Positions 1-4,926 of a stretch of DNA of 7,846 nucleotides are shown in pieces (within the stretch, counting starts at the first letter, position 1; every line of letters starts with the position of its first letter). The position numbers and the translations under genes were made by a program. Below the pieces are notes generated by a model. It made no database searches and was not told the origin of the DNA. It saw nothing but the letters and a program-made list of their open reading frames with translations. Origin of the DNA: an uncultured Flavobacteriaceae bacterium (GTDB taxonomy: Bacteria > Bacteroidota > Bacteroidia > Flavobacteriales > Flavobacteriaceae); assembly GCA_945788155.1 (NCBI GenBank), contig CALZKX010000172.1, forward strand, positions 1 to 7,846, in the 5' to 3' direction.

Positions 1-17
1 ACATATTAGGCATAAAA

Positions 18-51
18 TTTGAATGGTTCTCATCTATAAAATTTATCTTTG
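18..51 (+). promoter_or_regulatory. Bacteroidetes-type promoter for the DUF4197 lipoprotein gene
   Basis: The -7 box TATCTTTG (44-51) matches the Bacteroidetes consensus TAnnTTTG at every fixed position. A TTTG at 18-21 lies 22 bases upstream, within the 17-23 base spacing described for Flavobacterium -33 elements. Transcription would begin near 57-59, giving a leader of under 20 bases before the ATG at 75, and no Shine-Dalgarno sequence is seen. The -7 box is also the left arm of a perfect inverted repeat, TATCTTT-GTT-AAAGATA (44-60), which could be an operator or chance in AT-rich DNA. Confidence 0.6.
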
Positions 52-74
52 TTAAAGATAGAAAACCTTAAACT

Positions 75-776
75 ATGATTAAAAGAATTGTTGCCCTAAT
101 CTTAATTTTTAATGTAACTGCTTGTGCAGAGTTGCAACAAGTTGTGAATCAATTACCTCAAGGCGGCTTAGGAAATGACGAAATTGCTTCTGGATTACGT
201 CAAGCTTTGGATTTTGGAATTGACAAACAAGTAACCAAACTCACAGCTAAAGATGGCTTTTTTAAAAATGAATTGGTAAAGATATTACTTCCTGAAGAAT
301 TACAAAAAGTAGATAATGCATTGCGTGATATTGGCTTGAGTAATCTAGCAGATGAAGGCTTAAAAATACTCAATAGAGCTGCTGAAGATGCAGTAAAAGA
401 AGCCACACCAATTTTTATAAATGCGGTTAAAGATATTACGTTTGCTGATGCTAAAAATATTTTATTAGGTGCAGATAATGCAGCTACGCAATATTTAACC
501 GAGAAAACCGAAACTGCTTTATACGACAAATTCAACCCAGTAATTAAAAACTCTTTTAGTAAAGTTGGTGCCGACCAGATATGGGAGAGTTTAATTAATA
601 AATACAACACGATTCCATTTACCAATAATGTGAATCCAGATTTAACCGATTATGTCACTGGAGAAGCACTTAAAGGTGTATATACCATGATTGCAGTAGA
701 GGAAAAAGAAATAAGAACTAAAGTATCGTCAAGAACAACCGATTTGTTAAGGAGGGTTTTTGCGTTGCAGGATTGA
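75..776 (+). CDS. DUF4197 domain lipoprotein
   Basis: The product is a predicted lipoprotein of 233 residues in the DUF4197 family; its molecular function is unknown. Residues 1-16 form a short signal peptide (basic MIKR, then a hydrophobic stretch) ending in a lipobox VTAC, so Cys17 should be lipidated and the protein anchored in the cell envelope facing the periplasm. The rest is the DUF4197 domain, recognised by NRAAE (100-104), the ATQYL segment (137-141), DYVTGEALKG (192-201) and EEKEIR (209-214) followed by a C-terminal TTDLLRRVF. Length is normal and the domain appears complete. The sequence is mostly alpha-helical in character. The ATG at 75 is chosen because it starts the signal peptide directly and sits just downstream of a good Bacteroidetes promoter. 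The gene stands alone and converges on the next gene. Family assignment rests on motif recall, not a search. Confidence 0.85.
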   Translation: MIKRIVALILIFNVTACAELQQVVNQLPQGGLGNDEIASGLRQALDFGIDKQVTKLTAKDGFFKNELVKILLPEELQKVDNALRDIGLSNLADEGLKILNRAAEDAVKEATPIFINAVKDITFADAKNILLGADNAATQYLTEKTETALYDKFNPVIKNSFSKVGADQIWESLINKYNTIPFTNNVNPDLTDYVTGEALKGVYTMIAVEEKEIRTKVSSRTTDLLRRVFALQD

Positions 777-789
777 AGCCCATACCTAA

Positions 790-808
790 CCCTTCCCAAA
801 GGGAAGGG
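790..808. terminator. Perfect GC-rich hairpin between convergent genes
   Basis: CCCTTCCC (790-797), loop AAA, GGGAAGGG (801-808) is a perfect 8-bp stem starting 14 bases after the stop of the DUF4197 gene. Its place between convergent genes suggests a bidirectional transcription stop, but the following DNA (AATTAATTTTA) is only moderately T-rich, so this is not a textbook intrinsic terminator. The wording of the unit (CTAACCCTTCCC and its mirror) also resembles a dispersed intergenic palindrome, which would need a genome-wide count to confirm. Confidence 0.4.
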
Positions 809-844
809 AATTAATTTTAGGGTTACAACAACTAAAGAGGGTTT

Positions 845-876
845 AGAATTTGGCTCATCACGCCTGATGAAATTCT
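845..876. terminator. Hairpin overlapping the 3' end of the 875-1384 gene
   Basis: Outer arms AGAATT (845-850) and AATTCT (871-876) enclose inner arms TCATCA (855-860) and TGATGA (865-870) with loop CGCC; the four bases TGGC (851-854) are unpaired. The outer right arm includes the first bases of the minus-strand stop codon. A pyrimidine run CTCTCTTTTTT follows on the plus strand (880-890), some ten bases beyond the stem, so it could help stop plus-strand transcripts. On the minus strand the stem is followed by AAACCCTCTTT, a weak tail. Confidence 0.35.
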
Positions 877-1384
877 ATCTCTCTTTTTTGTAAAGTCCAT
901 CAAATGCCACAGTTATATCTTTGTTGTTGGTAATGGTTTCCCAGTATTGTCGTACTGTTCCATCATCATTTTTAGTCCAAGTGACGCGATGGTAAAACGG
1001 TTCGCCATTTTGGTTTTTAGCAATATCAGTTTTTAAAATCATTTGGTTGCCTATCCTGTTTTCCTTTAAGTGAAGACTTCCACCTTGATTATCTACCCAG
1101 ATTTGTTCCCATTGTTTTTTTGCAGCGTTGTAAAAGTTATTACTAGTTCCTGTATAACCTGGTGTGGCACTTGTCCAATTTTCAAGTAATACACAGTTAT
1201 CTTGTACTTTCTCAATGATATTTGTCCCAGCTGCTGATCCATTAGGATTTGTTACAGTCCAGTCACCTATCCAGAAATCAAATTCGGTGTGTTTTTGAGT
1301 ACAACAATTGCATTTAGTTAGAGTTTGAGAGTTTGAAGTTATAGAAATCATGCAAATTATAAGTATCGCAAATAACTGTTTCAT
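875..1384 (-). CDS. Secreted DUF1579-like protein with FDFWIGDW motif
   Basis: A 169-residue exported protein of unknown function. Residues 1-19 form a signal peptide (MKQ, hydrophobic core, then TSNS) with likely cleavage before Gln20, which suits signal peptidase I and not a lipobox. The mature part opens with a cysteine cluster (Cys25, Cys27, Cys28) and then FDFWIGDW (35-42), the hallmark of a widespread family of small beta-rich proteins often labelled hypothetical or DUF1579-like. Other family features are the LLENWTSA segment (66-73), the NFYNAAKKQW segment (83-92), VTWTKNDDGTVRQYWE (134-149) and a terminal FDGLYKK (161-167). The beta-rich pattern suggests a lipocalin/calycin-like barrel, which is inference. 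The gene appears intact and monocistronic. Minus-strand promoter evidence is poor: the best candidate is TACCATTG (1430-1423), one mismatch from TAnnTTTG. No substrate can be proposed. Confidence 0.75.
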   Translation of the reverse strand: MKQLFAILIICMISITSNSQTLTKCNCCTQKHTEFDFWIGDWTVTNPNGSAAGTNIIEKVQDNCVLLENWTSATPGYTGTSNNFYNAAKKQWEQIWVDNQGGSLHLKENRIGNQMILKTDIAKNQNGEPFYHRVTWTKNDDGTVRQYWETITNNKDITVAFDGLYKKER

Positions 1385-1542
1385 GTGATTTAATTTTTAA
1401 ATGCTTTTTAAAGATATTAAATCAATGGTAATCTAAATCTAATATTAACATAACATTAAAACCGTTTAAATAAAAGACCTTTGTTGAAAGGCATCATATT
1501 AAGTTGTCTTCACTTATAAATTAGTTAGTCTTTAATTTGTAA
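1385..1542. other. Intergenic stretch without a gene; candidate small-RNA body
   Basis: This very AT-rich stretch separates the start of the minus-strand secreted-protein gene from a strong plus-strand terminator. The longest plus-strand reading frame noticed starts at ATG 1400 and runs for only 11 codons, so no protein is supported. A near-match to a -7 box on the plus strand, GACCTTTG (1476-1483), differs from TAnnTTTG only in its first base, but no -33 element was found for it. If real, a transcript from about 1490 to the terminator would be roughly 90 bases long. The evidence for an RNA gene is circumstantial. Confidence 0.3.
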
Positions 1543-1579
1543 GAAACCGATTTCCTTAACTGAAATCGGTTTCTTTTTT
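1543..1579 (+). terminator. Strong intrinsic terminator, plus strand
   Basis: GAAACCGATTTC (1543-1554), a 7-base loop (1555-1561) and GAAATCGGTTTC (1562-1573) form a perfect 12-bp stem, followed at once by six T (1574-1579). This is a textbook rho-independent terminator for plus-strand transcription. On the minus strand the stem is followed by TTACAAATT, not a T run, so it works in one direction only. No plus-strand gene lies between it and the DUF4197 gene about 770 bases upstream, so its source transcript is unexplained. Confidence 0.85.
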
Positions 1580-1652
1580 ATGATTAAGTCAATAATCTCA
1601 CTTTTATTTTTAAAGAAAAAAATGTATATTTAATTACTTGATTTTTAGTAAA

Positions 1653-1856
1653 ATGAACCGAAGCAATATTCTTCTAAATCATCAAAAAAAACTTAGCAAA
1701 CGCTATAAGCAACTTGTTGAACAAGCTTATAATTTAAGGCAAACAGATTCGGCGTTAAGTGATATTTCGGAGTATAAAGCTTTACAACTTTTAAATAAGC
1801 TAAACCGTTTAAAGTACCTATCTAGAGAGCAACTTGAAACTAAAGTTCCAGTTTAA
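1653..1856 (+). CDS. Small charged protein resembling the Lacal_2735 family
   Basis: A 67-residue protein, rich in Lys, Leu, Gln and Ser, with no signal peptide or membrane segment, so presumably cytoplasmic. It looks like one helical hairpin: a helix around HQKKLSKRYKQLVEQAYNLR, a short link containing TDSALSDISEYKA, and a second helix LQLLNKLNRLKYL. This pattern (L-x2-x-Y-x2-L-x-E-A, then S-D, then a Leu-rich helix) resembles the small Lacal_2735 family of flavobacteria, whose function is unknown; the match is from memory and moderate. The ATG at 1653 is preferred to the in-frame TTG at 1638. A weak -7-like box TATATTTA (1625-1632) would give a leader of about 14 bases. The stop TAA overlaps the pyrF stop on the other strand within a shared TTAA, so the two genes are convergent with no spacer. 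A strong terminator lies 73 bases upstream and isolates it from earlier transcription. Confidence 0.65.
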   Translation: MNRSNILLNHQKKLSKRYKQLVEQAYNLRQTDSALSDISEYKALQLLNKLNRLKYLSREQLETKVPV

Positions 1857-2662
1857 ATAAGTGCTTTCATTTGCAGCTGCATTTCTTCAGCTTTTTTTGC
1901 AGCAGCTTTTGCAAAATCAAATCCATTTGAAGCATAAATAATTCCTCTAGAAGAATTTATTAATAATCCAATATCATCATTCATTCCATATTTACAAACA
2001 TCTTGTAAGTTGCCGCCTTGCGCTCCAACTCCTGGAACCAATAAAAAACTATCAGGAATAATTTGTCTGATATCGACTAAATACTCTGCTTTTGTAGCGC
2101 CAACTACATACATCAAATTTTTAGAGTTCTTATAAGTTTTTGAAACCTCCAAAACTTCTTTATACAACTCTTTATTATTGACTTTTAACGTTTGAAAATC
2201 GAAAGCACCTTCATTGGACGTTAAAGCTAAAAGTATGGTGTGTTTATCTTCAAAAGCTAAAAAGGGTTCTACCGAATCTTTTCCCATATATGGTGCTACT
2301 GTCACACTATCAAAGCCTAAATCCTCAAAAAATGCTTTAGCGTACATGGTACTTGTATTGCCAATATCACCTCGTTTGGCATCAGCAATAGTAAAAATTT
2401 CAGGATGATTTTGGTTTAGATAATTGATTGTTTTATCCAAAGCTTGCCAACCTTTTAAACCGTAAGCTTCATAAAATGCTGTGTTGGGCTTGTAAGCTAC
2501 ACATAAATGGTGAGTTGCATCAATAATAGCTTTATTGAATGCGAAAATTGGGTCTTCTTCTTTAAGTAAATATTGTGGGATTTTGTTTAAATCGACATCT
2601 AATCCTATGCAGAGAAAGGACTTCTTTTTTTTGATTTGGTTTATTAATTCTAGTGTTGTCAA
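1853..2662 (-). CDS. pyrF: Orotidine-5'-phosphate decarboxylase (subfamily 2)
   Basis: Catalyses decarboxylation of OMP to UMP, the last step of de novo pyrimidine synthesis, in the cytoplasm. The 269-residue length fits the longer PyrF subfamily 2. Visible motifs are FLCIGLD (16-22, substrate Asp), AYKPN (56-60, Lys58), the catalytic DAKRGDIG (94-101; Asp94, Lys96, Asp99), VPGVGAQGG (209-217) and NSSRGI (236-241, phosphate-binding Arg239). The enzyme therefore looks complete and active. The start must be TTG at 2662: an in-frame TAA lies two codons upstream, no in-frame ATG or GTG occurs before it, and the first internal Met is residue 106, beyond the catalytic motif. The bases ATTGACAAC at the start resemble a normal ATGACAAC with one extra T. 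It lies 88 bases downstream of prfA on the same strand and is probably co-transcribed; REP-like hairpins occupy the gap. Its stop overlaps that of the convergent small gene. Confidence 0.95.
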   Translation of the reverse strand: MTTLELINQIKKKKSFLCIGLDVDLNKIPQYLLKEEDPIFAFNKAIIDATHHLCVAYKPNTAFYEAYGLKGWQALDKTINYLNQNHPEIFTIADAKRGDIGNTSTMYAKAFFEDLGFDSVTVAPYMGKDSVEPFLAFEDKHTILLALTSNEGAFDFQTLKVNNKELYKEVLEVSKTYKNSKNLMYVVGATKAEYLVDIRQIIPDSFLLVPGVGAQGGNLQDVCKYGMNDDIGLLINSSRGIIYASNGFDFAKAAAKKAEEMQLQMKALI

Positions 2663-2677
2663 TCTTTACGCTTTGTC

Positions 2678-2697
2678 ATTCCTGATAAAGCAGGAAT
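2678..2697. repeat. REP-like palindrome, copy 1 (upstream of pyrF)
   Basis: ATTCCTG (2678-2684), loop ATAAAG, CAGGAAT (2691-2697) is a perfect 7-bp inverted repeat. Read on the minus strand it sits in the context ATGGATTCC...GGAATGACAAA, which I recall as a frequent intergenic repeat in flavobacterial genomes. It lies 15 bases before the TTG start of pyrF, so the folded RNA would sit next to the ribosome-binding region. It forms a pair with the copy at 2731-2750. Confidence 0.6.
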
Positions 2698-2730
2698 CCA
2701 TTATTTAATTATTCAGTTTCAATTTATGAG

Positions 2731-2750
2731 ATTCCTGCCTTCGCAGGAAA
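2731..2750. repeat. REP-like palindrome, copy 2 (just after the prfA stop)
   Basis: TTCCTGC (2732-2738), loop CTTC, GCAGGAA (2743-2749) is a perfect 7-bp stem. It shares its core with copy 1, from which it is separated by 33 bases, and begins directly after the prfA stop codon (2751-2753). The prfA-side flank departs from the repeat pattern seen in copy 1, as if truncated against the gene. In the prfA-pyrF transcript the inner arms of the two copies (GCAGGAATC and GATTCCTGC) could also pair with each other. No T run follows, so it is not an evident intrinsic terminator. Confidence 0.6.
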
Positions 2751-3827
2751 TTATATTACATCATCACTAGCTTTTAACATCTCCGTATTTTCAGCTAGCA
2801 TTAGTTCGTCAATTATTTTTTGTATATCACCATTAATAATGTTAGATAGGTCATACAGAGTCAATCCAATTCTATGGTCTGTAACACGTCCTTGAGGGTA
2901 ATTGTATGTTCTAATTTTTGCACTTCTATCACCAGACGACACCATACTTTTACGTTTTTCGGAATCTGCAGCTTGTTTTTTTGCCAATTCCATTTCGTAT
3001 AAACGAGAACGTAAAACTTTTAATGCTTTCTCCAAGTTTTTGTGAGACGATTTCTGGTCTTGGCAACTTACAATCATTCCTGTTGGTTCATGATGCAATT
3101 TAATAGCTGAATAGGTTGTGTTTACCGATTGCCCTCCAGGACCAGTTGATGTAGTTCGTTCAATACGTACTTCGGTCATATCTAATTCCACATCAAACTC
3201 TTCGGCCTCAGGAAGTACCATTACTGTTGCTGCACTTGTATGAACTCTACCTTGTGTTTCTGTTTGAGGTACGCGCTGTACACGATGCACACCAGCTTCA
3301 AATTTCAAGGTGCCATAAACATCTTCGCCAGACACTTCGAAAATAATTTCTTTAAACCCACCCGAAGTACCTTCGCTTAAGCTTACAACATCTACTTTCC
3401 AACCTTTGTCACTACAATATTTTGAGTACATTCTATACAAATCTCCTGCAAAAATACTTGCCTCGTCACCTCCTGTTCCTGCTCTTATCTCTACAACAAC
3501 ATTTTTGGCATCGTCAGGATCTTTAGGAATCAACATGAACTTAATTTCATCTTCTAAAGGTGATAATTTTTCCTTTGCCTCTTCTAACTGCATTTTTGCC
3601 ATCTCGACCATTTCGGCATCACTCCCATCACCAATAATTTCTTCAGCCTCGGCAATGTTAGCAGTTAAAGATTTATAGATTTCTCCTTTATCTACAATTT
3701 TTTTAAGGTCTTTATATTCTTTATTTAGCTGTATATAACGTTTTTGATCTGATATAATATCTGGTTGAATTATTAAATCGTTAACCTCATCAAAACGCTG
3801 TTTTACTATCTGGATTTTTTCTAACAT
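2751..3827 (-). CDS. prfA: Peptide chain release factor 1
   Basis: RF1 recognises UAA and UAG in the ribosomal A site and triggers hydrolysis of the peptidyl-tRNA ester. The protein has 358 residues, the normal length. The N-terminal part (about 1-100) is a helical, coiled-coil-like domain rich in Glu and Lys. The codon-recognition segment VPQTETQGRVHTSAA (186-200) carries PQT (187-189), fitting the P-x-T rule of RF1 and not the SPF of RF2. The catalytic loop GPGGQSVNTT (229-238) holds GGQ at 231-233, where the Gln is normally methylated by PrmC. RTYNYPQGRVTDHRI (306-320) is the usual C-terminal signature. No programmed frameshift is present, also as expected for RF1. The ATG at 3827 gives the standard N-terminus MLEKIQIVKQRF. 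A -7 box lies 22-29 bases upstream on the same strand. It precedes pyrF, probably in one operon, and is divergent from the membrane protein/ABC pair. Confidence 0.97.
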   Translation of the reverse strand: MLEKIQIVKQRFDEVNDLIIQPDIISDQKRYIQLNKEYKDLKKIVDKGEIYKSLTANIAEAEEIIGDGSDAEMVEMAKMQLEEAKEKLSPLEDEIKFMLIPKDPDDAKNVVVEIRAGTGGDEASIFAGDLYRMYSKYCSDKGWKVDVVSLSEGTSGGFKEIIFEVSGEDVYGTLKFEAGVHRVQRVPQTETQGRVHTSAATVMVLPEAEEFDVELDMTEVRIERTTSTGPGGQSVNTTYSAIKLHHEPTGMIVSCQDQKSSHKNLEKALKVLRSRLYEMELAKKQAADSEKRKSMVSSGDRSAKIRTYNYPQGRVTDHRIGLTLYDLSNIINGDIQKIIDELMLAENTEMLKASDDVI

Positions 3828-3848
3828 CTACTTAGGTGAATTGTGTAG

Positions 3849-3856
3849 CAAAAATA
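3849..3856 (-). promoter_or_regulatory. -7 box for prfA(-pyrF)
   Basis: Read on the minus strand, 3856-3849 is TATTTTTG, a full match to the Bacteroidetes -7 consensus TAnnTTTG. Transcription would start near 3842-3843, leaving a leader of about 16 bases before the prfA ATG. No TTG or TTTG is found 17-23 bases further upstream, so the -33 side is weak and the call rests on the -7 box and its position. The rest of the divergent spacer up to about 3938 is AT-rich; no good plus-strand consensus box was found there. Confidence 0.5.
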
Positions 3857-3938
3857 CGATAATTTATGAATTTTAATGAATGAAAAACTTCCATAATTCA
3901 ACGAAATATTTACTTACATTAACCGTTTATTTGTGTAT

Positions 3939-4226
3939 ATGCAGCAATTAATGTCCATAATGGCGTTTTATAGATCATTTGTTTTATGGTCTTTTTTTAT
4001 AAACATAATAATTACTATTGTTAATCCAAATATTTTAGCCGCAATAGTCACTAAGCTGCTTTTGACCATTTTTTTATGGTACGCTGTAAATGAAACTTCT
4101 GCAAAGCGAAAACTTATTTTTTACAAAAACCTTGGTATATCTACCTTAAAATTATTTTCGGTATTATTTTTTGTCGATATTTTAATAACCATTACCTTTC
4201 TACTCCTTATTAAGGAATTTATATGA
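3939..4226 (+). CDS. Small three-helix membrane protein, partner of ABC ATPase
   Basis: I do not recognise the family. From the ATG at 3939 the product is 95 residues; a GTG two codons upstream (3933) and an ATG four codons downstream (3951) are alternatives. Three hydrophobic segments are visible, at about residues 12-28, 32-50 and 67-91, separated by a short NPN turn and by a basic, polar linker (NETSAKRKLIFYK). It is thus a small polytopic inner-membrane protein with almost no soluble part. The stop TGA overlaps the ATG of the following ABC ATPase in an ATGA (4223-4226), the usual sign of translational coupling and of products made in fixed ratio. This suggests that it is the membrane anchor or a minimal membrane subunit for that ATPase, although three helices are far fewer than in a normal ABC permease. 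Function unknown. Confidence 0.7.
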   Translation: MQQLMSIMAFYRSFVLWSFFINIIITIVNPNILAAIVTKLLLTIFLWYAVNETSAKRKLIFYKNLGISTLKLFSVLFFVDILITITFLLLIKEFI

Positions 4227-4882
4227 TTCTTGAAATAGATAATGTAGAATTAAATTTTAACTCCAAACGTATTTTAAGTGGTATTTACCTTAAAGCTGAA
4301 ACAGGAACTGTTACAGGAATACTTGGTAGCAATGGCAGTGGCAAGAGTTGTTTGCTAAACATAATTTTTGGGAATCTTCAACCAAAATATAAATTAATTA
4401 GAATAGACAGTAACCCTATTTTAAAACCTCTTTACCAAACGAAACTTGTAACATATTTACCACAGCACAAATTCTTGCCAAATCTAAAATTATGTACATT
4501 ATTTAAGCTTTTTAAAGTAAGTTGGAAGGGTTTTATTTTAACCTTTTCAACATTAAAAAAATACGAAAAAACCAAAATAAATAGGTTGTCTGGAGGCGAA
4601 CAACGTATTGTGGAAATCTATTTGATTTTAAAAAGCGACAGCAAAATTGTATTATTGGATGAACCTTTTTCGCATGTTGCACCTTTACAAATTGAATACA
4701 TAAAGCAAATAATCAATGCTGAAAAAAAGCACAAAGTTGTTATTATTACCGATCACATGTACTCTCATATTATTGAAACATCTGATGAGATTTATCTATT
4801 AAAAAACGGTTGCACAAAAAAGATTGAAAAAATAAACGAGCTTGAAGATTACAAATATTTAAATGAAGGAAGTTTAATATAA
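4223..4882 (+). CDS. ABC transporter-type ATP-binding protein with unusual D-loop
   Basis: A single ABC nucleotide-binding domain of 219 residues that binds and hydrolyses ATP. Visible in order: Walker A GSNGSGKS (35-42), Q-loop Gln81 in YLPQH, signature LSGGE (122-126), Walker B IVLLDE (142-147, catalytic Glu147) and the switch His178 in ITDHMY. All catalytic elements are present. The D-loop is odd: after Walker B the sequence reads PFSHVAPLQ, with Ala where the conserved Asp normally stands. The 81-118 region is rich in Lys and aromatic residues and lacks a typical helical-domain consensus. There is no signal peptide or membrane segment; the protein would work at the inner face of the cytoplasmic membrane. 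It overlaps the small membrane protein by four bases, and no normal permease gene is visible. I recall similar lone ATPases in other flavobacteria but cannot name a substrate; transport or a non-transport role are both possible. Confidence 0.85.
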   Translation: MILEIDNVELNFNSKRILSGIYLKAETGTVTGILGSNGSGKSCLLNIIFGNLQPKYKLIRIDSNPILKPLYQTKLVTYLPQHKFLPNLKLCTLFKLFKVSWKGFILTFSTLKKYEKTKINRLSGGEQRIVEIYLILKSDSKIVLLDEPFSHVAPLQIEYIKQIINAEKKHKVVIITDHMYSHIIETSDEIYLLKNGCTKKIEKINELEDYKYLNEGSLI

Positions 4883-4926
4883 TCCCTATTTATAAAAATT
4901 GTATTTTGCATTATCATAACTAACCA

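Noticed and set aside
200..625. Minus-strand open frame of 141 codons within the DUF4197 gene
   Set aside because: Shadow of the sense gene; no motif, no promoter and no start context, whereas the plus strand has lipobox and domain motifs.
2731..2750. Intrinsic terminator after prfA
   Set aside because: The stem is good but no T run follows on the minus strand, and the sequence matches the neighbouring repeat copy, so REP-like repeat is the better label.
4902..4908. TATTTTG as a -7 box for the symporter gene
   Set aside because: It is one base short of TAnnTTTG and no -33 element was found; co-transcription with the ABC gene is equally likely.
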